A stretch of 64,000 nucleotides of DNA from DTEX01 sp038866525 (GCA_038866525.1 JAWBZG010000001.1:1-64000), one strand, 5' to 3'; shown: positions 33,481 to 43,302, counted from the first letter of the stretch. A program made the numbers and translations. Notes: a model not told the origin generated them from the sequence alone.

Positions 33481-34740
33481 TCAACGCTTTAATAAAACCC
33501 TTGGATCAGTTATCTTCCCCTCCAAAGCCGTCACCGCCGCTGTTGCCGGCGAAGCCAAATATATCTCCGCTTCAGCGCTGCCCATCCTCCCTTTAAAGTT
33601 TCTGTTAGAGGTCGATAGACATACCTCCCCTTTAGCAAGTATTCCCTGATGGGCGCCTGCGCATGGTCCGCATCCAGGGTTGCAAACTATACAGCCTGCT
33701 TTAACGAAGATTTCTATTAACCCCTCTTTTAAGGCTTGCAAATATATGCTTCTTGACGCGGGCGTAATTATCATGCGAACATTCTCGTTAATCTTTCTTC
33801 CCTTAAGTATTTCAGCGGCCACCCTTAAATCCTCTATGCGTCCATTTGTACATGAGCCGAGAAATACTTGGTCAACCTCTTTCCCTTCAACCTCCTTAAC
33901 AGGCTTCACGTTATCTACCGCATGTGGGCACGCGATCATAGGTTCAAGGTCTGAAACGTTAAGGCTAATCTTACCAGCATATTCAGCATCCTCATCGCTT
34001 TTTAAAACCGCGTAATCTTCAATCCCCAAGCCGCGTAGAAAATCTAATGTTTTGTTGTCAGGCTCCACTATGCCGGTTTTGGCGCCCATTTCAACAGCCA
34101 TATTACAGAGCGTTAAACGACCATCTATACTCATCTCTCTAATGGTTGTTCCATGATATTCCACGGCTTTATATGTTGCTCCATCAGCCCCAACAATCCC
34201 AATTATACTCAAAACAACATCTTTCGGCAGAACCATTTGTGGTAGAGAACCGTTCACCTCAATCTTTAAAGTTTCTGGAACCCTAAACCATAGTTTTCCA
34301 GACATGAATACTGCCGCCATCTCCGTTGAACCTATCCCTGTTGCGAAGGCTCCTAAAGCGCCATAGGTGCATGTATGGGAGTCCGCGCCGACGATAAGCG
34401 ACCCCGGATAAACAAGCCCAGATTCAACCATAATTTGATGGCATACTCCAGATCCAGCATCATAGAGGGCGGCTCCATACTCACGTGCAAATTCCCGCAT
34501 AACTTTGTGGACCCTTGAGAAATTTTCATTGGAGCTGGGGGCAACATGATCTATGATTAAAGCGACCTTCGATGGATCCCAAAGGTTTTTACCGCCCATT
34601 TCTTTGAAGGCTTCAATTGTTAGAAGTGCGGTTCCATCATGAGCCATAGCTGCGTTAACATTCGCTATCACGATATCGCCAGCGCAAACGTCCCTTTTAG
34701 ATGCCAAGCTAAATATTTTTTCTGAGATTGTTTTTCCCAT
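33481..34740 (-). CDS. 3-isopropylmalate/homoaconitate dehydratase large subunit
   Basis: 419 residues of the aconitase-family LeuC/HacA type. The [4Fe-4S] ligands are in the VFLGSCTNGRIEDL motif (about residue 290) and CIVCNPGCGPCAGAHQG (about 350). SHTCTYGALGAFATGIGSTE is also conserved. Serves isomerisation in leucine, or 2-aminoadipate/coenzyme B-like elongation; see the small subunit for the specificity loop. Preceded by a 175-base gap with no other gene. Confidence 0.92.
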   Translation of the reverse strand: MGKTISEKIFSLASKRDVCAGDIVIANVNAAMAHDGTALLTIEAFKEMGGKNLWDPSKVALIIDHVAPSSNENFSRVHKVMREFAREYGAALYDAGSGVCHQIMVESGLVYPGSLIVGADSHTCTYGALGAFATGIGSTEMAAVFMSGKLWFRVPETLKIEVNGSLPQMVLPKDVVLSIIGIVGADGATYKAVEYHGTTIREMSIDGRLTLCNMAVEMGAKTGIVEPDNKTLDFLRGLGIEDYAVLKSDEDAEYAGKISLNVSDLEPMIACPHAVDNVKPVKEVEGKEVDQVFLGSCTNGRIEDLRVAAEILKGRKINENVRMIITPASRSIYLQALKEGLIEIFVKAGCIVCNPGCGPCAGAHQGILAKGEVCLSTSNRNFKGRMGSAEAEIYLASPATAAVTALEGKITDPRVLLKR

Positions 34741-34915
34741 GCTAAATCAACCTAAGCCTAAAAATTTAGAAGTCTAGCTAATAAGAATTATCGTTCCGTA
34801 AGCTGAATGAGAAGCGTTGATGCTTTTGTATACAATCAATATCTTAAGGGGCATGTATCCGCCTAAAGCAATTCTTTAGAAAATTCGATCTTAATGGGAA
34901 AAATAAAAATGGATT

Positions 34916-35968
34916 TTACCTTTTCTCCGATACTCTCTCTTTAAAGAACGTTTTCTCAACGGCTTCAGCAAGCCCCTTCATATATCCAAGGGCGAGAACC
35001 TTCCCTACCATGTAGTATCCAGGATGGCCGCTGAGAAGACATTCAAGCAATAAGTCAGCTATAGTTTTCGGTGCGTGATCAGGTCTCATAGGTCCCTCAA
35101 ATCCAACCTCATAGTAGGCTTTCATAGCTTCAAACATGTCAACTCTACCGGATGGGTCATCGTGGAAGATTTCTTGAAAGCCGCCGGGCTCATGCACTGA
35201 ACCTATAACATTTCTGAAGTGGGCAAAGAATATTTTCTTCTTTCTGCCAAAATACCTTATAGCTGCGGGGGCGTCAACTCCCATCTCCGCAAAACATCCC
35301 TGGCAGAAACATATGCCGACATTATCACTAGGAACAATATTAAGCAGCTTATCGAAGGCTTCAACGCTTCTGAGTATGCGCGGAAAACCCTGAATCGGGG
35401 AGATCGGTGGGTCATCTGGATGAAAAGTTATTACGACCCCTGTCTCCTCAGCCGTTGGAACAACATTCTTGAGGAAGTATTCAAGGTTTCTCCATAGATC
35501 CTCTTCCTTATATGAACCGAACCGAATGGTTGGCGGAATATCTTTCACGAGCTCATAGTCGAAGGCTGTCGAGGTTGCCCCACCTCTAGTCGGCTTATCA
35601 ACCTCAGTCCTCCAAATCATATTTGGAACCGGAGGCATGTGCTGCGGCTTTATGACCTTTATACCCGCCTTACCCAAATTCTCTAAAGATTTACAGAAGT
35701 TTTCGAGCTGTTCCTCTTTTCCTGGCAGATTATATATTATCTTTTCTATTGGAGGGGCATCTTCAAGAACTTCTAGCTTTAAGCCGTAGCTTTCAACACG
35801 CCTTTTAATCTGAATGATGTCTCCATACTCCCAGATCTCTGAGTTTCTTGGCGTTGGAGGTCCGTGACCTATAACGTCCGTGCAACCCAATTGTCTCATT
35901 AAAATCAGATTCTTTGTGTCATATATGTCGCCGAAGGGGAGAATAACAGCTAACCGCATTTTAACCAT
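34916..35968 (-). CDS. uxuA: Mannonate dehydratase
   Basis: 350 residues. The TIM-barrel has RLAVILPFGDIYDTKNLILMRQLG and VITFHPDDPPISPIQGF (metal-binding His), plus NVGICFCQGCFAEMG and HFRNVIGSVHEPGGFQE, all UxuA signatures. It converts D-mannonate to 2-keto-3-deoxygluconate, a step in hexuronate breakdown. Lies downstream of the L2 gene with 83 bases between, where other archaea have rps19. No KDG kinase or uronate isomerase is nearby. Confidence 0.92.
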   Translation of the reverse strand: MVKMRLAVILPFGDIYDTKNLILMRQLGCTDVIGHGPPTPRNSEIWEYGDIIQIKRRVESYGLKLEVLEDAPPIEKIIYNLPGKEEQLENFCKSLENLGKAGIKVIKPQHMPPVPNMIWRTEVDKPTRGGATSTAFDYELVKDIPPTIRFGSYKEEDLWRNLEYFLKNVVPTAEETGVVITFHPDDPPISPIQGFPRILRSVEAFDKLLNIVPSDNVGICFCQGCFAEMGVDAPAAIRYFGRKKKIFFAHFRNVIGSVHEPGGFQEIFHDDPSGRVDMFEAMKAYYEVGFEGPMRPDHAPKTIADLLLECLLSGHPGYYMVGKVLALGYMKGLAEAVEKTFFKERVSEKR

Positions 35969-36051
35969 AGCATCAACTACCTCATTTTCACACTTCTTTC
36001 CAGCAATTAATAGGAGTTACATTCGGCTTTAAAGGTTAAGGATGCGGAAGG

Positions 36052-36783
36052 CTACTTCTTCTTTTTTCTGCCAGCTCTCTTAGCAGCTATTAGACCAACT
36101 TTTCTTCCGGGAGGCGCATTACGGGAAACCGTTGTTGGTTTTCTGGCTCCTCTTCTACCGCTCCCAAAGGGATGTAAAGCGGCTATCATCGCTCTACCAC
36201 GCACCCTTGGATACTTATGCCCCTTCGCCCTCATTAAATGGAATTTTTTACCTGCCTTCACGAACGGTTTTTCTACGCGACCGGACGCTGCTACAACGCC
36301 TATTGTTGCTAAACATAAATCGTTAATATAACGTGTTTTACCCGATGGAAGAGATACGAGTGTTCCTTCGGGCGTATGCGATATCACTGTAGCATATGCT
36401 CCGGAGGAGCGCACAAGTTTCCCCCCGTCGCCGGGCAACATTTCTATATTGCATATAGTTGTGCCTTCAGGGATAACTCCAACCGGAAGAATGTTGCCAA
36501 CGTTTACCGACGCTTTCCCGCCAACCTCTATTATTTGCCCCTCATGGACTCCCTCAGGGGCCACAGTATAATACCTTTCCCCAGTTTCAAGCTCTATATA
36601 GGCTAATGGAGCCCCTCTGCCTGGATCATGAACTAACTCCAGTATCTGCCCCTTTAGGACAGTATCCAATATATTGATTTTCATCAGATTCGGATATTTT
36701 GCCGGAGCAACACGTTTATGTGTCGAGGCTCTAAATGTTGGGGAGCCTCTTCCTCTTCTTTGAACCAGTATTCTCTTACCCAT
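36052..36783 (-). CDS. rpl2: 50S ribosomal protein L2
   Basis: 244 residues, archaeal uL2. ATG at 36783 (GGAGGG in front) gives MGKRILVQRRGRGSPTFR; the longer GTG frame from 36798 overlaps the L23 stop. The C-terminal part has the HPFGSGRRGARKPTTVSRNAPPGRK motif of the peptidyl-transferase-centre protein. Last gene of this four-gene ribosomal cluster. Confidence 0.97.
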   Translation of the reverse strand: MGKRILVQRRGRGSPTFRASTHKRVAPAKYPNLMKINILDTVLKGQILELVHDPGRGAPLAYIELETGERYYTVAPEGVHEGQIIEVGGKASVNVGNILPVGVIPEGTTICNIEMLPGDGGKLVRSSGAYATVISHTPEGTLVSLPSGKTRYINDLCLATIGVVAASGRVEKPFVKAGKKFHLMRAKGHKYPRVRGRAMIAALHPFGSGRRGARKPTTVSRNAPPGRKVGLIAAKRAGRKKKK

Positions 36784-36797
36784 TAAATTCCCCTCCA

Positions 36798-37058
36798 CTA
36801 GAATATGCCCAACTTAACCGCTAAATCTGTTGCGCTGTACTCCTCAGATAGCTTCACGTAAGCTTTTTTTGTGCCCTCCCTAGTTATCAATGTATTAACG
36901 CTGCTAACCTTAACCTGATATAATTCTTCAACAGCTCTCTTTATATCGCTTTTAGTCGCCGCCCGATTAACTATGAAAACCATCTTGTTCTCTCTCTCAA
37001 TTAAGCGGCTTGTGACCTCGGTTATAAGCGGATAGATGATGACATCATGAGGATCCAC
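36798..37058 (-). CDS. rpl23: 50S ribosomal protein L23
   Basis: 86 residues, uL23. VIIYPLITEVTSRLIERENKMVFIVN and ATKSDIKRAVEELYQVKVSSVNT match the family and the exit-tunnel protein size. GTG start at 37058, 19 bases after L4. Confidence 0.95.
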   Translation of the reverse strand: MDPHDVIIYPLITEVTSRLIERENKMVFIVNRAATKSDIKRAVEELYQVKVSSVNTLITREGTKKAYVKLSEEYSATDLAVKLGIF

Positions 37059-37077
37059 TCTTAATCCACCTCCTTAA

Positions 37078-37845
37078 CTAAGGCGGTTTTTCAAGCTCCT
37101 CAATGCTAGATTTAGTCCAAATTGTCAGCCTTCCCGGATGAGCTCCCGGAGCTAATAGCTCTGGGTTCAGATACTTCACGTTAACAACGTCCACACCCGG
37201 AATGTTTCTAGCAGCCCTAAGTATGCCATCATCTTTAGACACGACTATTAATGGTCCAACAGCCATTTTTTTCCTCCTTCCACGCATCTTACCCTTGCCA
37301 CTTCTAACCTTTACGCTTTCCACAACCCTTTCAATATCCGGCCAAACCCCAAGTTTCATTAAGACGCTTCTCAGATCTTTCGCTCTCTTAATGCTCTCGA
37401 GATCGTCCACTACAACCAACGGTATCTCTGGAACGCTGTCAATAACGTGCCCTCTCGCTTTAACTATGTCTTTTTGCGCTGATGCGGCTATGGCTGAAAA
37501 TAACGCTAATTTCCTCTCCTTCTTGGGAATCTTCTTATAAATCTTCTTCTCAACGACTGGTGGGTGAGCCAAACGTCCTCCGACGGTTCCTGGGGCAAAC
37601 GCCGCTCTGCCAGTATCTAAGCGTGGAACCCTTGAAAGACCGTGTCCAACACCCCACGATTCAGCAGTCGTCCTCTTTCCAGCGTAAGGATCCCTGCCCT
37701 TAGGTTGGAGCCTATGGGATTGAATAGCTACGACTGCGCGTTTTATAACATCTGGTCTAAAAGGTGTTCTGAAAACATCAGGTAAGCGGATCTTGCCAGC
37801 CTCCTTTCCTTCCAAGTCAAAAACCCGAACGAAGAGCTTCGTCAT
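37078..37845 (-). CDS. rpl4: 50S ribosomal protein L4
   Basis: 255 residues, archaeal/eukaryotic uL4 (L4e/L1). The long extension loop contains QPKGRDPYAGKRTTAESWGVGHGLSRVPRL and APGTVGGRLAHPP. The C-terminal domain is complete. ATG at 37845, 14 bases from the L3 stop. Confidence 0.96.
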   Translation of the reverse strand: MTKLFVRVFDLEGKEAGKIRLPDVFRTPFRPDVIKRAVVAIQSHRLQPKGRDPYAGKRTTAESWGVGHGLSRVPRLDTGRAAFAPGTVGGRLAHPPVVEKKIYKKIPKKERKLALFSAIAASAQKDIVKARGHVIDSVPEIPLVVVDDLESIKRAKDLRSVLMKLGVWPDIERVVESVKVRSGKGKMRGRRKKMAVGPLIVVSKDDGILRAARNIPGVDVVNVKYLNPELLAPGAHPGRLTIWTKSSIEELEKPP

Positions 37846-37859
37846 ATCATACGCCCACC

Positions 37860-38867
37860 TTAAACTCCCTGCTGAGATTCAAGCGATATAAAGAGGATTT
37901 GCGGTGGGGATCCGCTTGCTTTCTTCGGTGGACGTGCAGGATATCTGAGCCTCACTAGCCTTTTAGCTGGTCCAGGAACGCTTCCGCTAAGCACTATGTA
38001 TGGACCTTTAACTGGACCATAATGTAAGAAGCCGCCTTTAGGAGTGATTTCTTTTCCATCTTTACCAATCCTTATTATACGTTTATTATATTCAGTTCTC
38101 TGATGGAATCCCATTTGCCCGGCCCTTGGAACAGTGTATATAACTCTTTTCATTCCCCATGGACCTAGCGTTCCAACTCCCCGCTCCGTCTTACGGCTTT
38201 TGTGCTGGAGCGTTCTCACACCCCATCTCTTTACCGGACCTTGAAAACCTTTACCTTTAGTTATGGCTACAACATCCACAAATTGTCCTTCCTTGAAAAC
38301 CTCTTCCACAGATACTATTTTACCCAAGATTTTCTTCACGTAGTCAAATTGTTCTTTTATTGACCCCCCGCCCACTTTTATCTCCATTAAATCCGGCTTC
38401 TTTTTCGGAACATTCGCTAACCTTGGCTGTGTAGCAGCCAGAACCCTGAACTCCACAATCCTATCAAGAGATCTCTCCATTTTCTCAATGTTTTCCTTAG
38501 TATCAACTTTTGGCGGAGTTATTATTCTGCTAAAGTCTTTAGGCAGCGGGTTAGCCCAAACCTCAGTTAACGATTTAAGCCCATTTTCATCCTCCACATA
38601 GGCGCGTATTGCAGCTATATATATTGGGGGCGCATCAATGATGGTGACTGGTTGAACAACTTCTTTACCGAAATTCGGTGAGCCGGGCTCATCATCAATG
38701 ATCACTGCATAGGTCATGCCAGCCTTATAGCCAGCAAACCCCAATAGAACAGGGCCTTCTTTAACTTCAGGCCAATACCTTATTCTACCAACTATATGGG
38801 ATGCTCTAGCTCTGGGTAAGTAGGCTAACGATCCCCTTTTTGGAGCGCTAATTTTCCTATGACCCAC
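37860..38867 (-). CDS. rpl3: 50S ribosomal protein L3
   Basis: 335 residues, archaeal uL3 (starts MGHRKISAPKRGSLAYLPRARASH). GKGFQGPVKRWG and KTERGVGTLGPWGMKR are the PTC-reaching loop. GTG start at 38867. It is the first gene of the L3-L4-L23-L2 operon and has a TATA-like box upstream. Confidence 0.97.
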   Translation of the reverse strand: MGHRKISAPKRGSLAYLPRARASHIVGRIRYWPEVKEGPVLLGFAGYKAGMTYAVIIDDEPGSPNFGKEVVQPVTIIDAPPIYIAAIRAYVEDENGLKSLTEVWANPLPKDFSRIITPPKVDTKENIEKMERSLDRIVEFRVLAATQPRLANVPKKKPDLMEIKVGGGSIKEQFDYVKKILGKIVSVEEVFKEGQFVDVVAITKGKGFQGPVKRWGVRTLQHKSRKTERGVGTLGPWGMKRVIYTVPRAGQMGFHQRTEYNKRIIRIGKDGKEITPKGGFLHYGPVKGPYIVLSGSVPGPAKRLVRLRYPARPPKKASGSPPQILFISLESQQGV

Positions 38868-38930
38868 AGACCTATTCTCCCATACGCTCTTCTTTTAAGC
38901 TAGTCTTTTCATCAAAATAAGAGAAATAAG

Positions 38931-38938
38931 TTATAAAT
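38931..38938 (-). promoter_or_regulatory. TATA-like box for the L3-L2 operon
   Basis: TTATAAAT on the plus strand (ATTTATAA on the minus) lies about 65 bases upstream of the L3 GTG, in the divergent gap with the PHP gene. Predicted leader about 40 bases. Confidence 0.35.
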
Positions 38939-38985
38939 CTTTCTCCGCCAATGGACTTAAATCTGATGGAGAGGATTAAGATAAT

Positions 38986-40011
38986 ATGAATCAGTTCTCA
39001 ATGTACGAGGGGTTATGGCTCAAAGGGTCGCTGCATTGTCACAGTAATCTTTCAGACGGGCTGCTCCACCCAGACGACGTTGCCAAATTTTATGAGGAAA
39101 GAGGATACGCGCTTCTGTCTATAACAGACCATGAAAAACTATCTGGCGTGAAGTCTTTTAAAGGCATTTACAGTTTTGGTGTTGAAGTTTCTAGGGGGAG
39201 AGGCAAGCTTAGCGAACCATATCATATAGTGATTTTGGGAGTAAATGATCCAGCGATATTGAATTTAAGCGACTTGCAAAGCTTAATAGACTATGTCAAT
39301 GAGTCTGGTGGATTAGCATTTATAGCGCACCCATACTGGTCGAACTTAGTATACGAAGATTTGACTCAATTAAGTGGTTACATTGGTATAGAGATCTACA
39401 ACACCGGATGCGATGTTGAAGTGGCTAAAGGATATAGCCTAACATATTGGGATAATCTTCTTTCATCGGGGAGAAAAGTTTTGGGTTTAGCGGTAGATGA
39501 CTCACATAGATATTTTGTGCCGCCCATAGATGCTGACGGCGGATACATTTGGGTTAATGTTGATGATGTGTGTTTGGAGGAAACGCTGGAATCTATTAGG
39601 GCAGGCAGATTCTATGCGAGCATGGGTCCAAAAATAATCTACCTTCATCATGCGCAAAATTTCCTCCGAATACTCTCGACACCGATCGTTAGACTCAATC
39701 TGGTGGCGCCTAATGGTAAGGGATTCTCCATATCAATTGCTACAATACTTAAGATATTAAGTTGTTGGAATGACCCGAATAAAAGGAGAATATGTGAGGA
39801 TATCATTGAAGGCATCGACAACATAGATGAGGGGTCTCGCCGAACAATCCATATAGAAACCACTAAATATGGGAGCTTCATGGTTGAATACGATCATGAA
39901 GGGATCATTAGATTCGAAGTTAAAAGGGATTTTAATTATCCTTATTTCAGGGTGGAAATAGTCGATGGGAAAAACCGGTATGCTTGGACAAACCCCATCA
40001 GCAATCCTTAA
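38986..40011 (+). CDS. PHP-domain metallophosphoesterase-like protein
   Basis: 341 residues. The PHP motif KGSLHCHSNLSDGLLHPDD near the start (metal HxH), SITDHEK and an AFIAHPYW segment are intact. PHP proteins hydrolyse phosphate esters or act in DNA polymerases; this short free-standing type resembles archaeal PHP-C family members of unknown substrate. The C-terminal ~120 residues are beta-rich with a DPNKRRICEDIIEG motif and are unassigned. A single gene, divergent from the ribosomal operon. Confidence 0.8.
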   Translation: MNQFSMYEGLWLKGSLHCHSNLSDGLLHPDDVAKFYEERGYALLSITDHEKLSGVKSFKGIYSFGVEVSRGRGKLSEPYHIVILGVNDPAILNLSDLQSLIDYVNESGGLAFIAHPYWSNLVYEDLTQLSGYIGIEIYNTGCDVEVAKGYSLTYWDNLLSSGRKVLGLAVDDSHRYFVPPIDADGGYIWVNVDDVCLEETLESIRAGRFYASMGPKIIYLHHAQNFLRILSTPIVRLNLVAPNGKGFSISIATILKILSCWNDPNKRRICEDIIEGIDNIDEGSRRTIHIETTKYGSFMVEYDHEGIIRFEVKRDFNYPYFRVEIVDGKNRYAWTNPISNP

Positions 40012-40071
40012 AAATAACGCTTAAAAGCACTAACTTCCTGAAAAATATATTTATCTTGAAATGGTGATCCT

Positions 40072-40935
40072 ATGAGTTTACCTGTGGATCTGCTGAAAGA
40101 AAGGATTAGAGACTTTCTTGAAGAAGACATAGGGTTAGGTGATATAACCACCGAGCTTGTAGTGCCGCCTGAAATAAGGGTGCGGGCGCAGATAGTTGTG
40201 AAGGAGGCTGCCGTCATAGCTGGGCTGCAGGAGCTGAAAACCATCTTCGATATGATTGGCGCGAAGGTTAAGTTTCTAGTAAATGAGGGCGATGAAGTTT
40301 CGCCAAACACCGTCATCGCCATAATCGAGGGGGAAGGAAGGGCGCTGCTTTCCGTTGAGAGAACCGCCTTAAACATATTTTCTCGCATGAGTGGAGTTGC
40401 TACAGAGACAAGAAAACTAGTTAAGAAGGTAAAGGAGGCGGGACTTAACGTACGCGTGGCTGCGACGAGAAAAACTGCCCCCGGGCTTCGATATTTTGAT
40501 AAGCGAGCTGTCATTATTGGTGGTGGGGATCCACATAGACTTAAACTCGACGATCAAATTTTAATCAAAGATAATCACATAATTATCGCTGGCAGTCTAG
40601 AGGAGGCGCTGAAGAGGGCGCGTTCATTAGGGAGCTTCTCAAAGAAGATAGAGGTTGAAGTGAAGAGTGCGGAGCAAGCTGTGCTGGCAGCTAAGCTCGG
40701 AGCTGAAATAATAATGCTGGATAACATGTCTGTTGAGGAAGCGCGTAAAGTTATTGAATCCTTAAAGGAGATTGGTCTCCGAAATAAAATTTTAATTGAG
40801 ATATCAGGTGGAATAAACGGGGAAAACATACTGGAATACGCTAAGCTTGAGCCAGACATAATCTCGGTTGGAACAATTACTCATTCAGTTAAGTCCATCG
40901 ACGTCAGCTTAGACGTGATCGAAGTCATTAAATAA
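40072..40935 (+). CDS. nadC: Nicotinate-nucleotide pyrophosphorylase (carboxylating)
   Basis: 287 residues. LPVDLLKERIRDFLEEDIGLGDITTE opens the protein; KTAPGLRYFDKRAVIIGGGDPHRLKLDD (phosphoribosyl site) and IKDNHI are typical of quinolinate phosphoribosyltransferase. It makes nicotinate mononucleotide from quinolinate and PRPP in NAD synthesis. nadA and nadB are not next to it. Confidence 0.95.
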   Translation: MSLPVDLLKERIRDFLEEDIGLGDITTELVVPPEIRVRAQIVVKEAAVIAGLQELKTIFDMIGAKVKFLVNEGDEVSPNTVIAIIEGEGRALLSVERTALNIFSRMSGVATETRKLVKKVKEAGLNVRVAATRKTAPGLRYFDKRAVIIGGGDPHRLKLDDQILIKDNHIIIAGSLEEALKRARSLGSFSKKIEVEVKSAEQAVLAAKLGAEIIMLDNMSVEEARKVIESLKEIGLRNKILIEISGGINGENILEYAKLEPDIISVGTITHSVKSIDVSLDVIEVIK

Positions 40936-40974
40936 CGGATTTTCCGTTTCCATTCGGTTTAAAGTAAATTTTAA

Positions 40975-42186
40975 TTATTGATTTCGCCTTTTAATAGCTT
41001 TCTTAACGGCTTCAATTACGATGGATGAGGGCGCGTCAGTTTTTATTCCTTTACTGTGGAAATGTGTGCGGGAAGCTCTAAAGCCCGTATCCTTAATATT
41101 ATTGATGACTTTCCTTATTGGGGGGGTTGGAGCCTTAATTTTCTCACATATCTTATCGGTAACATAATATGTTATAGGCGCATCAGTCTCCTCTTTAATT
41201 AGCGAGATCAACTTTATAACTTCATCATCTATATGCTTAACAGACTTCATGTTCTCTTCAATAACTGTAAAAAATTCCTTGTCAACTATCTCCCTAAGCC
41301 ACAAAGGCCCTGCAACCCTTAGAGGTGAACCGCACTCTGGGCATCTTGAGCTACTATTTAAGGAAAGTATGCCCTGCACAGCTTCCCTGTGAAAACATTT
41401 GAAGCAGTGGAGCAGATAGCCCATACTGTCTAGAGATCTGTCAGCCTTTTTGGCACCGTATTCAATTAGTGCATAAAGTCTCACGCAGTGTTTTGCAACG
41501 TGACTAAATAGTATCTTTACGCCAATATCGTGTTTAGCAGCTATATTAGCCAGACAGCCAGCTAAAAGCCTTACAGCGATCTCTTGGGCGTATTCTGTTT
41601 TCAGGGATGAGCCACCATATTTTCTTAGGGCGACCTTTGGGTAAACTCCGCAGAGTGAAGCTAGGTCTGTCGCCGTTAAAGCCAGCAGTCCACCATCCCT
41701 CAGCGCCCTAACAGCCGAATCGATGTATGGAGCTGGGGAGCCGAAGGGGTCTATATCTATGAAGTCAAATCTCTGAGCTGGAGCTGCATGTCTAGATAAA
41801 AATAAGCACGCATCTTCATTCGAGACAAAAACTTTTTCGTTGAGATTATTTAATTGAACATTGTACTTAGCTAGCTCGTAAGCTCTTTCATTTATATCAT
41901 TAATGTAAACCGTATTCACTCCTTTAACCTCTTTTGCGAAGCGTATCCCTCTAACACCACAGCCTGCCAGCGGCTCGGAAACTTTCAGATCCCTATTCAC
42001 ATAACTCTGATATGATTGGAGAACTAGAACAGCAACATCTCTACAGGGCTTCATGAGAGGATTGTAAAAGACAGGGGCTCTAGAGGGAGCGTAATCCCAA
42101 GGTCCCCTCTTAAATGCGCTAAGATTGGGAATAACTATGTTGGCCATACCCTCGCTGATAAAATCGACTGGAAAACTAAAGCTCAA
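40975..42186 (-). CDS. trm1: tRNA (guanine-26 N2) dimethyltransferase Trm1
   Basis: 403 residues. SAM-dependent motifs include AGCGVRGIRFAKEV, DIDPFGSPAPYIDSAVRALRDGGLLALTATD and a C-terminal zinc site (CFKCFHRE and CPECGSPL), as in archaeal Trm1, which methylates G26 of tRNA. TTG start at 42186. Monocistronic. Confidence 0.95.
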   Translation of the reverse strand: MSFSFPVDFISEGMANIVIPNLSAFKRGPWDYAPSRAPVFYNPLMKPCRDVAVLVLQSYQSYVNRDLKVSEPLAGCGVRGIRFAKEVKGVNTVYINDINERAYELAKYNVQLNNLNEKVFVSNEDACLFLSRHAAPAQRFDFIDIDPFGSPAPYIDSAVRALRDGGLLALTATDLASLCGVYPKVALRKYGGSSLKTEYAQEIAVRLLAGCLANIAAKHDIGVKILFSHVAKHCVRLYALIEYGAKKADRSLDSMGYLLHCFKCFHREAVQGILSLNSSSRCPECGSPLRVAGPLWLREIVDKEFFTVIEENMKSVKHIDDEVIKLISLIKEETDAPITYYVTDKICEKIKAPTPPIRKVINNIKDTGFRASRTHFHSKGIKTDAPSSIVIEAVKKAIKRRNQ

Positions 42187-42318
42187 AGCCTTTTCCCTCA
42201 GCGCCCCCTCTTAATAACAAAAGATTTAATAGGGATCCAAAAATATTTCTGAATGATAGGAACTATTTGCAATATGCAATCGAAATTAACCGGCATCAAA
42301 TGATGGTGATAAAGGCGC

Positions 42319-43302
42319 TTGAAGTTTAAAGAATTGGGTTGGAATGGCTTCCTGCTTCAGATTCCTGAAGAGATGCGTCTTACGGCTGAGAGCGGAAACA
42401 TAAATTCAGGGTATTTTAAGCTTGAGATGGAAAATCTACTATTAGAAGTCAAGTGGGAGCAATTTAACCCTAAAAAACCCAAATCCCTGGCTGAAATATC
42501 CGCCTCATTTATCGAGAACGTAAGGAAAACTATTGAGAAAACCGCGAAAAAGAGGGTTGACATAAAAGCTAGAGTCGCGGAAAACATTTTTATTTCCTCT
42601 CACAATGCACGTTCTATGATTCTTGAAACTGGATCCGGTCTGAGGGAACCAACTTATCTTTGGGTTTGCGAAAAAAGTAACCGGGTAATAATAGCTCACT
42701 TCGTATTCTCGCCGCTAATGGAGGAAAGTGAAGAAGTAGTTGAACGTATACTCGGCTCATTTAAATGCCATACGGAAGAAGACTTGGTAACATGGTCAGC
42801 ATTAAATATTCGTTTTAATATTCCCCCGAGCTTTCTGCTCTCTGAAAGAAGAATCGCTGTTGGAAGAACTTATTTAACTTTTAGGGATCAAAAGTTCTCC
42901 ACGTTTGCCGAGACCGGCAGAAGTTTCTCAATAGAATATTTTTCTATGGCGAACGTGGTTTTTGAAGATACGTATAAGGATATTGACGCTTGGTTCCAGA
43001 AGAAATACTGGAAGGACTTAAAGAAGAGCCATAAAAATATCGCTTTCCAATCCAGTGAGGGTAGAAAGATTATGCGGCATAACGCCATATATAGACATGG
43101 TATCAGCAGATCCGGTTTATTTACCAGGAGAACCACGATATGTAAAAATTTAACATGGTATTGCTCAAAGTCAAATCGAATATACTCAATAACATATATG
43201 TCATATATTAGTAGACCGTTTTTCCTCAAGAGAAAATTGAGCGAAGAGGAGGAAGAAAAAATCTTCCAAAACCTATTATTATCATTTAAATGCCACTTTT
43301 AA
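42319..43302 (+). CDS. Hypothetical protein with two tandem related domains
   Basis: 327 residues from TTG 42319. The protein is a direct duplication of an approximately 155-residue domain: both halves begin with W-x-hydrophobic strands and an IPEEM/IPPSF element, and end with nearly identical tails ILGSFKCH and LLLSFKCHF. The charged, beta-rich pattern is somewhat like PsbP/Mog1-type domains, but I cannot name the family. No signal peptide. The gene is convergent with the DUF5752-like regulator, overlapping it by four bases. Confidence 0.55.
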   Translation: MKFKELGWNGFLLQIPEEMRLTAESGNINSGYFKLEMENLLLEVKWEQFNPKKPKSLAEISASFIENVRKTIEKTAKKRVDIKARVAENIFISSHNARSMILETGSGLREPTYLWVCEKSNRVIIAHFVFSPLMEESEEVVERILGSFKCHTEEDLVTWSALNIRFNIPPSFLLSERRIAVGRTYLTFRDQKFSTFAETGRSFSIEYFSMANVVFEDTYKDIDAWFQKKYWKDLKKSHKNIAFQSSEGRKIMRHNAIYRHGISRSGLFTRRTTICKNLTWYCSKSNRIYSITYMSYISRPFFLKRKLSEEEEEKIFQNLLLSFKCHF

